The notes beneath the pieces are model-generated. The model saw nothing but the letters and a program-made list of their open reading frames with translations. It did not search any database and was not told where the DNA came from. Positions 43,656-52,755 of a stretch of DNA of 64,000 nt are shown piece by piece (the stretch's first letter is position 1; each line of letters opens with the position of its first letter). The translations under genes and the position numbers were made by a program. The DNA comes from Bacteroidia bacterium (GTDB lineage: Bacteria; Bacteroidota; Bacteroidia; Palsa-965), in contig JALONL010000002.1 of the NCBI GenBank assembly GCA_025454955.1, positions 62,001 to 126,000 of the forward strand. Reading direction: 5' to 3'.

Positions 43656-45185
43656 ATGAAACAACGGCTGTTCTTTTTGCTCATGCTTTGCGCATTTTCC
43701 TCTGCCGCGCAGCAACCGGTATATCGCAACCTCGGCCCGAAAGTAAATTCGGCATACAGTGAACTCATGCCGTTTATTACGGCCGACGGGCAAAAACTTT
43801 TCTTTGTGCGCGAAGACCATCCGGTAAATACTCAATCGCCGCAGCATTCGCAGGACATCTGGTTCAGCAAGCGCGAAGCCGACGGAAGCTGGAGCGAGGC
43901 CAAACACTTAGGCTTTCCGTTTAATACGTCGCGGTTCAATTCCATGTTTTACCAAAGCCCCGACGGTACGCAGCGCATCATACGCGGACGTTTTTCGAAA
44001 GCCGAGCGCATTGGCGACGGATTTTCGGTATGCCGCCTCACCACAAAGGGCTGGAGCGATCCCGAAGCACTCGACATGCCCGGCTACGAACGCTTGTCGA
44101 AAGGCAAGTTCAGCGGAATGTGCATGAGTGTGGACAACCGCACAATTATTTTGTATTTCTCGCGCAAGGAAGACAGCGATGAAAACGATATGTATGTCAC
44201 ACACCTCGTAAGCGGCAACCGCTGGACAAAGCCCGAACCCCTGGGCACAACCATAAATACCGCCTACGACGAAAGCACACCGTTTCTGGCTCCCGACGGC
44301 GTTACACTTTACTTTTCGAGCGAAAGGCCCGGCGGATATGGCAGTGCGGATATATGGATGAGCCGCCGCCTCGACGAAAGCTGGACCCGATGGAGCGAGC
44401 CGGTAAACATGGGCCCCACCATAAACGACAACCGCTGGCAGGCCTACTATACACTGGCCGCACAGGGCAACACGGCATACATTGTGGTGGGCGACGGGCC
44501 GGGCGGACAAGGCAAAAACGACATCTGCATAGTAGATACCGAAACCGAAAAACGTCCCAACCCCGTGGCACTCATTACCGGCCGTGTGCTGCACACCCAA
44601 ACCAATGCGCCGCTGGGTGCAGCCATTACGTATTTCACGCTGCCCGAAGGCACTGAGGCCGGCATTGCACAAGCCAATCCGCAAACGGGCGAATACCAGA
44701 TTGTGCTGCCCTGTGGAAAACTATACGGCTTTAAAGCCACAGCAGCCGGGTTTTACGCCGTAAGCGAAAACCTCAACCTGGCCGCCTCCAAAGACTATCA
44801 GGAAATAAAACGCGACCTCCGCCTCGCGCCCATTGAAAAAGGACAGGTGGTGCGGCTCAACAATATTTTTTTCGAAACCGGAAAGGCCGAGTTAAGGCCC
44901 GAATCGTTTGTGGAACTCGACAACCTGGTGAAAGTGCTTACCGACAATCCCACCATGACCATTGCCATTGCCGGGCATACCGACGATGTGGGCAGCGACG
45001 AAGCCAACCTGAAACTTTCTGACGACCGCGCACTGGCTGTAATGAATTACCTCATTGCCAAAGGCATTGCGGCCACACGCCTTTCGGCCAAAGGTTTTGG
45101 CGAAAGCAAACCCGTAGTGCAAAACAGCAGCGATGAAAACCGCGCAATGAACCGGCGTGTGGAATTTACTATTCAATCGCAGTGA
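43656..45185 (+). CDS. OmpA family protein with PD40 (WD40-like) repeats
   Basis: The 509-residue protein has a signal peptide (1-18), then PD40 beta-propeller units (ITADGQKLFFVRED, LAPDGVTLYFSSERPGGYGSADIWM), a carboxypeptidase-regulatory-like beta domain (about 310-390, ITGRVLHTQTNAPLGAAI), and a C-terminal OmpA domain (about 400-509) with peptidoglycan-binding residues in IAGHTDDVGSDEANLKLSDDR-like order. In Bacteroidota such proteins tie the outer membrane to peptidoglycan, and relatives (PorE) belong to the T9SS. A PorE role is possible; the usual TPR domain was not seen. Confidence 0.9.
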   Translation: MKQRLFFLLMLCAFSSAAQQPVYRNLGPKVNSAYSELMPFITADGQKLFFVREDHPVNTQSPQHSQDIWFSKREADGSWSEAKHLGFPFNTSRFNSMFYQSPDGTQRIIRGRFSKAERIGDGFSVCRLTTKGWSDPEALDMPGYERLSKGKFSGMCMSVDNRTIILYFSRKEDSDENDMYVTHLVSGNRWTKPEPLGTTINTAYDESTPFLAPDGVTLYFSSERPGGYGSADIWMSRRLDESWTRWSEPVNMGPTINDNRWQAYYTLAAQGNTAYIVVGDGPGGQGKNDICIVDTETEKRPNPVALITGRVLHTQTNAPLGAAITYFTLPEGTEAGIAQANPQTGEYQIVLPCGKLYGFKATAAGFYAVSENLNLAASKDYQEIKRDLRLAPIEKGQVVRLNNIFFETGKAELRPESFVELDNLVKVLTDNPTMTIAIAGHTDDVGSDEANLKLSDDRALAVMNYLIAKGIAATRLSAKGFGESKPVVQNSSDENRAMNRRVEFTIQSQ

Positions 45186-45234
45186 GCAGTAATTTTTCAG
45201 GGCGGATAAGTTTGTATGAACTAATCCAATAAAA

Positions 45235-45663
45235 TTATTTTATTCTGATAGTATCACCCGCTTTTTCTCCGGTTTGATTTTTGTAAAACTTAGACTGACT
45301 CAGGTAATCATCCAAACAATGCTTCATCCACGGCATTATAGTTTTCTGCTGTTCTTCAAATGGTTTTTTGATTAGTTCCAGATAGTCGGTCTTGCTAATA
45401 TGTTTTTCTATTTCTGTTTGGCTGCAATCGCAATAGATGCGGGAAATAAACGGTTCGGCTTCGGCTTTTTCCTTCATTTCCTGCAGGCATTTTTCTATCA
45501 TAAGCTGGTGGTCGGCGGCTGTCCATGCAGCAGGGTCTTTATGCCTTTCTTTCATCGATCGCTTCAAATCCCGGATGCCAAAGAACAATGAGGTTCCGCT
45601 GATGATAATAAACAACACAATGAAGGCGGGGCTTTTAAAGAATTGTTTCAAATTCAAGTCCAT
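45235..45663 (-). CDS. single-pass membrane protein of unknown function
   Basis: The 142-residue protein has one N-terminal membrane helix (about 10-30, SPAFIVLFIIISGTSLFFG) and a soluble domain with three cysteines, two of them close together (RIYCDCSQTEIEK), plus one in MKHCLDDYL. The pattern resembles small Bacteroidota proteins with a CxC motif that carry no assigned role. It is convergent with the OmpA gene and divergent from the GNAT gene. Confidence 0.65.
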   Translation of the reverse strand: MDLNLKQFFKSPAFIVLFIIISGTSLFFGIRDLKRSMKERHKDPAAWTAADHQLMIEKCLQEMKEKAEAEPFISRIYCDCSQTEIEKHISKTDYLELIKKPFEEQQKTIMPWMKHCLDDYLSQSKFYKNQTGEKAGDTIRIK

Positions 45664-45710
45664 GCCTTAAATATATTTATTTTCGGGGTAATCAATCAGG
45701 CAGCATCCAA

Positions 45711-45989
45711 ATGGAAATAAAACACACCGACGACAGCCACAAAGGCATGTTTTACGTAGAACTCGACGGCAAACGTGAGGCAGAAATGACTTACGTGTGG
45801 GCCGGCTCAGACCGCATAATTATTGACCATACCGGTGTAAACGATGTGTTGCGCGGCAAAAGTGCAGGCAAGCAATTGGTGGCAAAAGCCGTGGAATTTG
45901 CCCGCGAAAAAGGCATTAAAATTGTGCCGCTCTGCCCCTTTGCCAAAAGCGTATTCGACAAGGTAACCGAATACCATGATGTGCTTTAA
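45711..45989 (+). CDS. GNAT-type N-acetyltransferase, small YjdJ-like form
   Basis: The 92-residue protein belongs to the short acetyltransferase group (Acetyltransf_CG, YjdJ-like). Recognisable parts are MTYVWAGSDRIIIDHTGV, the acetyl-CoA loop region GKSAGKQLVAKAVEFAREKG, and CPFAKSVFDKVTEYHDV at the end. The group is only about 90 residues, so it is complete. The substrate is unknown. Confidence 0.87.
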   Translation: MEIKHTDDSHKGMFYVELDGKREAEMTYVWAGSDRIIIDHTGVNDVLRGKSAGKQLVAKAVEFAREKGIKIVPLCPFAKSVFDKVTEYHDVL

Positions 45990-46056
45990 ACAGCACTTTA
46001 AACCCTTTACTTTCAGCAGACCAAGCAAAAATTACTGCACCAAAGCAGGTAAGTTG

Positions 46057-46064
46057 TAAATTTG
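46057..46064 (+). promoter_or_regulatory. -7 element TAAATTTG of metF
   Basis: TAAATTTG matches TAnnTTTG and ends 20 bp before the metF ATG, giving a leader of about 13-15 nt. No -33 TTG is found at the usual spacing. No riboswitch-like leader can fit in front of this start codon. Confidence 0.5.
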
Positions 46065-46084
46065 CCCGCCTGCAACACACATCT

Positions 46085-47038
46085 ATGAAAGTAACAGAAC
46101 ACCTCCGCGCCGCTAAATCCACACTGTTCTCCATCGAAATTCTTCCCCCGCTCAAGGGCAAGAGCATTCAGTCTATTTACGACAGTATCGATCCGCTCAT
46201 GGAGTTTAAGCCCTCGTTTGTGGATGTGACTTACCACCGCGAGGAATACGTGTACAAAAAACGCGAAGGCGGTTACCTCGAAAAAGTATCCATCCGCAAA
46301 CGTCCCGGCACGGTAGGTATTTGCGCAGCCATCATGAACCGCTATCATGTGGATGCGGTGCCGCACATTATCTGTGGTGGCTTTACCAAAGAAGAAACCG
46401 AAAGCGCTCTCATCGACCTTCACTTCCTCGGTGTGGACAATGTGCTGCTGCTGCGCGGCGATGCCATTAAAGCCGAACCCGCATTCGTGCCCGATCCCGC
46501 AGGCCACGCCTACGCCCTCGACCTGGTGAAACAGGTAATGGACATGAACCGCGCCAAGTACCTGCACGAAGATGTAATAGACATGGCGCCCACCAATTTC
46601 TGCCTCGGTGTGGCCGGTTATCCCGAAAAACATTTCGAAGCACCCAACCCGCTGGCCGATTTGCGCGCACTCAAAGCCAAAGTAGATGCAGGTGCCGACT
46701 TCATTGTAACACAAATGTTTTTCGACAACTCGAAATACTTTGCCTTTGTGGAACGCTGCCGCGAAGCGGGAATTAACGTACCCATTATTCCCGGCATCAA
46801 AATTTTAACCGGCAAAAAACAACTCGTTACCCTGCCCAAAATTTTCCACATCGACCTGCCGCAAGACCTTTACGAAGCCGCCGAAAAATGCAAAACCGAT
46901 GCCGAAGTGCGCGAAGTGGGCATTGAATGGGCCATACAGCAGTCGAAAGAACTGGTGAAAGCTAATGTGCCGTGTTTGCATTTTTACACCATGGGCGTGT
47001 CGGAAGCTACACGGCGCGTGGCCAGTGAAGTGTTTTAA
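46085..47038 (+). CDS. metF: 5,10-methylenetetrahydrofolate reductase
   Basis: MetF reduces 5,10-methylene-THF to 5-methyl-THF, the methyl donor for methionine synthesis; FAD is the cofactor. The 317-residue protein shows the TIM-barrel signatures FSIEILPPLKGKSI (catalytic Glu region), VDVTYHREE, NVLLLRGDAIK, GVAGYPEKHFEAPN and TQMFFDNSKYFAFVERCR with PIIPGIKIL. The gene stands alone, convergent with the putative effector gene at 47052. Confidence 0.96.
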   Translation: MKVTEHLRAAKSTLFSIEILPPLKGKSIQSIYDSIDPLMEFKPSFVDVTYHREEYVYKKREGGYLEKVSIRKRPGTVGICAAIMNRYHVDAVPHIICGGFTKEETESALIDLHFLGVDNVLLLRGDAIKAEPAFVPDPAGHAYALDLVKQVMDMNRAKYLHEDVIDMAPTNFCLGVAGYPEKHFEAPNPLADLRALKAKVDAGADFIVTQMFFDNSKYFAFVERCREAGINVPIIPGIKILTGKKQLVTLPKIFHIDLPQDLYEAAEKCKTDAEVREVGIEWAIQQSKELVKANVPCLHFYTMGVSEATRRVASEVF

Positions 47039-47051
47039 CCCTGCTCTTCTG

Positions 47052-48575
47052 TTATTGCATACGTTGAAGCAGATTTAGTTTCTGCTTCATATTTGCTTTA
47101 TTCTGTACATCAATAGTGCTTATTGCATTATAGAAATTCTGCGTGTACTCTTTCCGAAACCAGCTTGATCTTGTCGCTTCCTGAGTGGCAATAGGAATGA
47201 TCTGCTGAAGTGTCTGATTTTGATTCAGGGCATTTCTGATGCGCAGCACACCGTCGGGCACATTTCCTGTTCCTCTTGTTTTTGAATTCCAGTCTAAATT
47301 GGCCACGCGGCGTATCTCATCGCGAAGCAAGGGATGATAATGATCGAACCGATGCAAAAAACCTTCGCCGGCCTGAATGCCCAAATCAAGATCTCTCTTG
47401 GTGAGTGTATCTTGTCCAAAATAATTTACTCCCGACTGATGATCGTATCGTTGCGGCAAACCCAGCGATTCGCCATAGGCTCTGTCGCTGCGGGGACCTA
47501 TCCAGATATTATATAATTCTTCCTGATCTGTTAATGCCGAAAGATCGCCTCCGATTCTTTTTCCCGAACCCCCTTTCCCTTCAAGCATGGAATTGATATG
47601 CCCCACTTCGTGATGTACCGTAAATTTTTTAGGCGCGGTAAATAATGTATTCGTGTCCTGATTATCCACACCCTGAAAAATGGGTATCAGAGCGTCATCC
47701 TTATCCATATTCACCTGCACGTCCGTAATATTATTACTCTGATTATTGGCTGTTCGGTTATAGCCCTGCTCTTTTGCCCTAAGGTACCCCAATCCGGAGC
47801 CATGTGCCTGATTCAGCAAATTGGTATCCTGCCCCACACCGCCATCATCTGTTTTCACCGATTGCGGTATCTGCTGGAAATTTGCAAGCCCGCCTGAAAG
47901 ATTCGATTTGCTGATTCTCCCAATTTTAACCCGTCTGTTTTGTCCTAAATTCCGGTCAAGATTACGATACTGATCCACACCAATATCATCATACATACCT
48001 TGTAAAACAAACACCAGAAACCGGCTTCGTTCAGTATCTAAATTGGCCTGGTCGTCGTCCGGATTCTGCAACGCGTCTGTCTTTTGCCTCAGCGAATCAA
48101 ACAACTGTTGAATCTGAGCGTGTGTAAGATCATTATCACCGTGATTGGCGTGCGGGCCTCCGCCATATTGAGCATTCTTATGTTGTAAATAAGCCGTAAA
48201 AAAAGCTGTTTGCTCCTGCGCCCCCGATGATTCGTAATGATTAACTATTACTACCGCAGCATCATGCTTCTGTTTAATCAGTACACTACGCTGATCGATG
48301 CCTTGTGTAAGCAAGTCAAAATTATTATCAGAGGGATCCTGCTTGTATGTATCCAGCAATACATTAATCTGATCGGTTAACACCCGTTCATCATCATAAA
48401 GCTGTCTGAACTCATTTCCTTTCTGTGTTGCTTCGATTTGAGTGGCAAAGGCCATCTGCACCACATTCGTTACGGCTTTCCTTTGCAATACCGGAGCCTC
48501 AAACGATTTTCCGTTTGAACCCTGTTGTGGTTGTGCGGCTTTCTCAGCCCGCGTCAGTTGAATTGATTTTTGCAT
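47052..48575 (-). CDS. putative effector-type HExxH metalloprotease (M91/NleD-like)
   Basis: The 507-residue protein has no signal peptide. The first 45 residues (KSFEAPVLQRK, VVQMAF) resemble the Gln-Arg/Lys-rich leaders of Bacteroidota toxins that often carry eCIS-type (DUF4157) domains. A coiled, Gln/Asp-rich middle follows (45-310). The catalytic-type motif is H322-E-V-G-H326 (TVHHEVGHINSML), and about 25 residues on comes QEELYNIWIG, then ESLGLPQRYDHQ, a layout like NleD/M91 effector proteases (HExxH, then EE..., then GLP.R..H). The start is the ATG at 48575; a TTG upstream is possible. No secretion genes lie next to it, so the route of delivery is unknown. It has no homologue that I can name with certainty. 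Confidence 0.6.
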   Translation of the reverse strand: MQKSIQLTRAEKAAQPQQGSNGKSFEAPVLQRKAVTNVVQMAFATQIEATQKGNEFRQLYDDERVLTDQINVLLDTYKQDPSDNNFDLLTQGIDQRSVLIKQKHDAAVVIVNHYESSGAQEQTAFFTAYLQHKNAQYGGGPHANHGDNDLTHAQIQQLFDSLRQKTDALQNPDDDQANLDTERSRFLVFVLQGMYDDIGVDQYRNLDRNLGQNRRVKIGRISKSNLSGGLANFQQIPQSVKTDDGGVGQDTNLLNQAHGSGLGYLRAKEQGYNRTANNQSNNITDVQVNMDKDDALIPIFQGVDNQDTNTLFTAPKKFTVHHEVGHINSMLEGKGGSGKRIGGDLSALTDQEELYNIWIGPRSDRAYGESLGLPQRYDHQSGVNYFGQDTLTKRDLDLGIQAGEGFLHRFDHYHPLLRDEIRRVANLDWNSKTRGTGNVPDGVLRIRNALNQNQTLQQIIPIATQEATRSSWFRKEYTQNFYNAISTIDVQNKANMKQKLNLLQRMQ

Positions 48576-48645
48576 AACCCGCTTCCCTTTGAACTGGAAA
48601 AGGTACAATTTCTCAGTCGCGCCACTTCGCGTATTAATACCGAAA

Positions 48646-48684
48646 AAATAAAACCGGCAGAAAGAAATCTTCCTGCCGGTTTTT
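48646..48684 (-). terminator. Rho-independent terminator after the M43 protease
   Basis: The stem AAACCGGCAG / CTGCCGGTTT (48651-48660, 48673-48682) is followed on the minus strand by a T-rich run. It separates the protease gene from the putative effector gene. Confidence 0.8.
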
Positions 48685-48705
48685 CAGTAATAACTTAATA
48701 ACGAA

Positions 48706-50814
48706 TTATTCCACCACCAATTTCTGAGTCACAAATCCATTTCCTGCGCGCAAACGCACAAAGTAAATGCCTTTGCTGAGTGTGGCGGTGTTCAGGTCGA
48801 AGCGGTGTTCGCCGGGCTGGAGTTCGCCGCTGTACACGGTCATTACTTCGCGGCCGGTGAGGTCAACTACCTGAATATCGGTTTGCATTTGTTCGGCGAG
48901 GGTAAACATGGCGGTGGTGTTTTCCTGCGCCGGGTTGGGGAATACGGTGAAGAGCGAGATATTCAGATCGGGCGATGACACGCTGGCGGGGCCCACAATG
49001 TTAATGTCGTCGATGTACACATCGTTGCCGCCGTCGCTTTCAAACTCAAATTTGATGCGCAGGTTGGCGGCATTCTGCAATGTACTATTGAGCGATACGG
49101 TTTCCAAACGCCACTGGCTGGCGGTGGGTGTAAACGAGCCGCTGGTAGTGGGTGCCGTAGCCAGCACGCTTCCGCTCTTGGCGTAACGCTGTGTCCAGGT
49201 TTGGCCGCAATTGGTTGAAACCAGTACGCGTAAACGGTCGTTGTCGCCGGCAGCGCGCAGGGCAAAGGCCACACGGAAGGTAAACACCGGGTTGCCAATG
49301 GCTGCCATGCTTACCGAGGGACCGATGAGTTCTTCCACCTGTCCGCCAGAGTTGCCGGTATTGTCGTAACGCATACAGGCGGTGCCGGTGAAGGCGGTTG
49401 ACGTGGTGCGGGCCCAGCCGTTTCCGCCGGGGTTTACTATGGTCCAGTCGTTGTTGAAGGTGGTTACGTTTTCCATGCCTTCCACATACGTGGAGTTGCT
49501 GTACTGCGCGGCGGCGGGAAGCACCTGCACAAAGTTGGTGCGCGTGAAACCGTCGGTGCCGGTGGTGTTGCTGGCGTTAAGTGTTACGCTGTACACACCG
49601 GGCGTGTTGTAGGTAATGGTGGGATTTTGTGCGGTGGAGGTAGAAGGTGTTCCGCCGGGGAACGACCAGCTCCAGCCTGTGGGCGCACCGTTCCACGACT
49701 GATCGGTGAAGGCTACCGAGCCGCCTGCACAAATGCTCACTATGCCTGCGGGTCTGAAATCGGCAATGGGTGCGCAGAGGTTGGCGGGGTTGTTGTTTAC
49801 GCCGGTGGCCGTGAGGTTTGCCGCCGACCAGAGCGAGCTGCGCTGGCCTGTGTTGCTGGTAAGTGCATTGCGCATACGGGTGCGCTGACCTATGGTAAAC
49901 ATGCGCGAGCAGTAGGAATACTCCATGAAGTTCTGCACGTTTTCGTCGACGCCGGCATTGCACACATCGTTGTTGGTGAGGTTGCACGATGTCCAGCCTT
50001 CGGTAACAGGTGTATCGCTCACGCCGTCGTTTCCGCACGATACGCCGGGGTTGTTGGTGCTGCCCCAGGTATGCTGCAGGTTGAGGAAGTGGCCAATTTC
50101 GTGTGTAAGTGCGCGCGAGGTGCCGGGGTTGCCGGTGCCAATGCTGCCAATGTAGGTGGAGAGAATCATAATTCCGTCGGCCGACGCACTGGGCGCTGTG
50201 CCCGGCAGGTAGGCGTAGCCGGCCGCACCGCTCGAAATGGTGTTTACCACCCATACGTTAAGGTAATTGGCGCGCGGCCAGTAGTTGAGTTTCGAGCCGT
50301 CGTCGCCAATATAGGTTTCCTGCGATACGATACGGTCGATACCGTTGGTGCAGTTTCCGTTGGGATCGAGGTTGGCCAGACGAAACTCAATTTCGCAATC
50401 GGCAATAATGCCCTGAAAGCCGGGAACCACAATGCTGGTATCGGCATTGAGCTTGCGGAAATCTTCGTTCAGGATGCGTACCTGGTCAATTACCTGCGCA
50501 TCGCTGATGTTTTCCGAACCGTAATTGTGGATAATGTGGAATACGATGGGAATAATGTACACAGGCGGCATTACCGAGCGTGTATTATCCATATACCCTG
50601 TCGCAAACGCGGCCCGGTCTTCGGCTTCGGCCTGGGCTTCGCGGGCTTCAAACTCGGCTTTGAGCTGAGGATTTTCAGCAAATACACGGGCCATTTGATG
50701 GTCGGTGCCGCAGGGAATGAGTCCGTGGTTGTGGCCGTGATCGGCCGACTGGGCGTTTAGTGCGGGGGCGCAAAAAAGCGCAGCAGCAGAGAGCGCGCAG
50801 AGGATCTTTTTCAT
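48706..50814 (-). CDS. M43 (cytophagalysin-type) zinc metalloprotease, T9SS-sorted
   Basis: The 702-residue protein starts at the ATG at 50814 (MKKILCALSAAALFCAPALNA, a signal peptide). The M43/pappalysin-type catalytic domain has HEIGHFLNLQH (238-248, the three zinc histidines and the catalytic Glu) and a Met-turn at M297 (NFMEYSYCS). A PKD domain (about 375-455, GVYSVTLNASN) and a jelly-roll-like domain (about 470-615) follow, and the last 80 residues are a T9SS type A sorting domain (FTVFPNPAQENTT, VVDLTGREV, LSKGIYFVRL). It is thus a secreted or surface protease, probably for nutrient release. It is only seven bases downstream of the short-chain dehydrogenase gene. Confidence 0.93.
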   Translation of the reverse strand: MKKILCALSAAALFCAPALNAQSADHGHNHGLIPCGTDHQMARVFAENPQLKAEFEAREAQAEAEDRAAFATGYMDNTRSVMPPVYIIPIVFHIIHNYGSENISDAQVIDQVRILNEDFRKLNADTSIVVPGFQGIIADCEIEFRLANLDPNGNCTNGIDRIVSQETYIGDDGSKLNYWPRANYLNVWVVNTISSGAAGYAYLPGTAPSASADGIMILSTYIGSIGTGNPGTSRALTHEIGHFLNLQHTWGSTNNPGVSCGNDGVSDTPVTEGWTSCNLTNNDVCNAGVDENVQNFMEYSYCSRMFTIGQRTRMRNALTSNTGQRSSLWSAANLTATGVNNNPANLCAPIADFRPAGIVSICAGGSVAFTDQSWNGAPTGWSWSFPGGTPSTSTAQNPTITYNTPGVYSVTLNASNTTGTDGFTRTNFVQVLPAAAQYSNSTYVEGMENVTTFNNDWTIVNPGGNGWARTTSTAFTGTACMRYDNTGNSGGQVEELIGPSVSMAAIGNPVFTFRVAFALRAAGDNDRLRVLVSTNCGQTWTQRYAKSGSVLATAPTTSGSFTPTASQWRLETVSLNSTLQNAANLRIKFEFESDGGNDVYIDDINIVGPASVSSPDLNISLFTVFPNPAQENTTAMFTLAEQMQTDIQVVDLTGREVMTVYSGELQPGEHRFDLNTATLSKGIYFVRLRAGNGFVTQKLVVE

Positions 50815-50821
50815 GCAGAAA

Positions 50822-51580
50822 TTATTGGTGAATTGGTGTGTTGAATCTATGAACTTGGTCTGTTTGAATTTCCTTGGCGGCAAAAACGGGCTGCTCAAAA
50901 AGTTCGGGATGGTTGAGCACGAGGGAATACTTGAGGGCGGTTTCTTCGGGAGAGAGGAGAATGCCTTCGTGATGCCAGTTTTTGAATTCTTCTACCCGGC
51001 TGAATTGCTCCGGGCTGCTTTGCCTTATGTGCGCCTGCATGGGTGTATCCACCACACCGGGAGCCACGGCAAAAATGCGTATGTGTGCCTTACCGCTCAT
51101 GCGCAGTTCGGTATCCACCACGCGGGTGTGCATATCGAGCGCGGCTTTGGAGGCACAGTAAGCACCCCAGCCGTCGACCGGATTTTTGCCTGCGCCCGAA
51201 CTTACGTTTAATATTACCTGCGGCACCGGCATGGCCTGATATGCCCTGAGGAAAGCCCCGGTAAGCAGCACCGGCGTGGTTACATTAAGCCTGAACAGGG
51301 TGGCCTGCTGTGCGGCATCGGCCTGCGCGGTGTGGGCAATGTGGCCCAGCATACCGGCATTGTTTACCAGCACAATGCGCGTGGCATCGGGCAGGGGCGG
51401 AAATACGAAGTGCATTACCGCGGCTTCATCGCTGAGATCAATGGTAATATGGGTGTAGCGCTCATGCACCGGCCCGGCCGAGCGCGAAAGGCCGGTAACC
51501 TTCCACCCCTCTTCCAGCAGCCTTACTGCCACTGCGCGACCAATACCGCTTCCCGTACCTGTGATGTATGCATGACGCAT
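50822..51580 (-). CDS. short-chain dehydrogenase/reductase family protein
   Basis: The 252-residue enzyme has the classical SDR signature: TGTGSGIG (7-14, nucleotide binding), NNAG (73-76), the catalytic S (NVSSGAG, 127/128), Y141 and K145 (YCASK). The ATG at 51580 is chosen; the frame runs 30 codons further upstream without features. Overall it resembles sepiapterin-reductase-like members (for example RIVLVNNAGMLGHI and VAPGVVDTPMQ), but the substrate is not certain. The M43 protease gene follows seven bases later. Confidence 0.9.
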   Translation of the reverse strand: MRHAYITGTGSGIGRAVAVRLLEEGWKVTGLSRSAGPVHERYTHITIDLSDEAAVMHFVFPPLPDATRIVLVNNAGMLGHIAHTAQADAAQQATLFRLNVTTPVLLTGAFLRAYQAMPVPQVILNVSSGAGKNPVDGWGAYCASKAALDMHTRVVDTELRMSGKAHIRIFAVAPGVVDTPMQAHIRQSSPEQFSRVEEFKNWHHEGILLSPEETALKYSLVLNHPELFEQPVFAAKEIQTDQVHRFNTPIHQ

Positions 51581-51653
51581 ATAACAAAGATAACAACCAA
51601 AAGGCGGTTTTAAGTGATGGCAGTTGGTTAAAAATCGGTTGAAAATCTGGTAG

Positions 51654-52280
51654 TTATTCAGGGTTTTCAAGTGCCGCCTTGAGCTGTTCGAGTTCCCCGA
51701 TGAGCCTTTTGGTGTCGTTCAGGTTCTTAAACCATTTCCGGCGCGACCACCACCAGGTAAGACCGCAGTACAATGCCGTACCTGCGTAGGCGGCCAGTTT
51801 TACGGCAAACGAAGCCGGGGCCAGCACATCGGTATAATAGGCATACAGGCTGGCCAGCAGTATTACCATATATACCGGCATGGCATACTGCGCCGTAAAT
51901 TTACGGTAGCGGAGTTTTCTAAGGGTTTTGTCGATATGTGCCCGGCTGTGAAGTGCCGCGCTGCTTTTGTCGTGCTGCACACCCAGCCACATGAGCATGG
52001 CCATAAAAATCATGAGCAGGTTTATGGCCACAATGCTGCCGTAAAACAGCGGGCCATGATCGTTGAATTTCACATACACCCAGCTGGTCACGGAAATGGC
52101 CGCCACAAACGAAGCCGATACAAACACAGTCGATCGGAGATGGCGGCGGTGCAGGCTGCGCAGCTCAGATTCGGCCGTGGTGCGCAGGCGTTCTATATGT
52201 ACAGCCGGCGCCTCATTGCCCTGCTGCCAGTTTGCACGCAAGGCATCAAATAAATCAGTTTCCGGAGGTAATGCAGGCAT
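51654..52280 (-). CDS. membrane protein encoded with an ECF sigma factor (possible anti-sigma)
   Basis: The 208-residue protein has a 45-residue cytoplasmic head, about four membrane helices (about 50-68, 78-98, 133-150, 158-176) and a charged tail ending in ELEQLKAALENPE, likely coiled coil. Its start overlaps the sigma gene by 26 bp, a strong sign of co-expression. The head (TDLFDALRANWQQGNE) has no zinc-binding HxxxCxxC motif, so it is not a ZAS-type anti-sigma; still, the position suggests a regulatory partner of the sigma factor. Confidence 0.75.
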   Translation of the reverse strand: MPALPPETDLFDALRANWQQGNEAPAVHIERLRTTAESELRSLHRRHLRSTVFVSASFVAAISVTSWVYVKFNDHGPLFYGSIVAINLLMIFMAMLMWLGVQHDKSSAALHSRAHIDKTLRKLRYRKFTAQYAMPVYMVILLASLYAYYTDVLAPASFAVKLAAYAGTALYCGLTWWWSRRKWFKNLNDTKRLIGELEQLKAALENPE

Positions 52281-52755
52281 GTAGCTTTGGTTTTATGCGG
52301 TTAATTCGAACGCCTACATTGCTCACGGAAAGGCCCGTTACATCGGCAATTTCGGCATAACTCAGGTCTTCGAGCAGGAGCGATACCACCAGGCGGTCCT
52401 GCTCGGGCAGGCGGGCAATGCAGGTGTGCAGGCGGCGGTGCAGTTGCTCGGTGTCGTGCGTATCGGTGGCAGAAGTATCGGCTGTTTCGGCGGGCTGTTC
52501 GCGGAAGTCCACCACCCGGCGTTTTTCGCGGCGGCCGTGGCTTATGGCTGTGTTTACGGCAATGCGGTAGATGTAAGTATGCCAGCCCGATTCGCCCCTG
52601 AATTTGCCGAGGTTCTTCCACAATTCCATCAGCACATCCTGATATACGTCTTCGGCAAAACTCCTGTCGGGCAGGTAGGCATGGCACACGCGCCAGATGC
52701 TGGCTTTGTACTTATCCACCAGTTCGTAAAAAAGCTTTTCGTTTGCGGCGCTCAT
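52255..52755 (-). CDS. RNA polymerase ECF-type sigma factor
   Basis: The 166-residue sigma factor has region 2 at about 8-75 (DRSFAEDVYQDVLMELWKNL, HTYIYRIAVNTAISHGRR) and region 4 at about 110-160 (LPEQDRLVVSLLLEDLSYAEIAD, VTGLSVSNVGVRINRIK). The linker is acidic and Thr/Asp-rich (AETADTSATDTHDTE). Its ATG overlaps the hydrolase stop codon by one base (TAATG), and the membrane-protein gene overlaps its 3' end by 26 bp, so the three genes form one operon. Confidence 0.93.
   Translation of the reverse strand: MSAANEKLFYELVDKYKASIWRVCHAYLPDRSFAEDVYQDVLMELWKNLGKFRGESGWHTYIYRIAVNTAISHGRREKRRVVDFREQPAETADTSATDTHDTEQLHRRLHTCIARLPEQDRLVVSLLLEDLSYAEIADVTGLSVSNVGVRINRIKPKLHACITSGN

Noticed and set aside
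46020..46084. Riboswitch (SAM or cobalamin) in front of metF
   Set aside because: The space between the upstream gene and metF is about 95 bp and the proposed transcript leader only about 15 nt; no conserved riboswitch core was seen.
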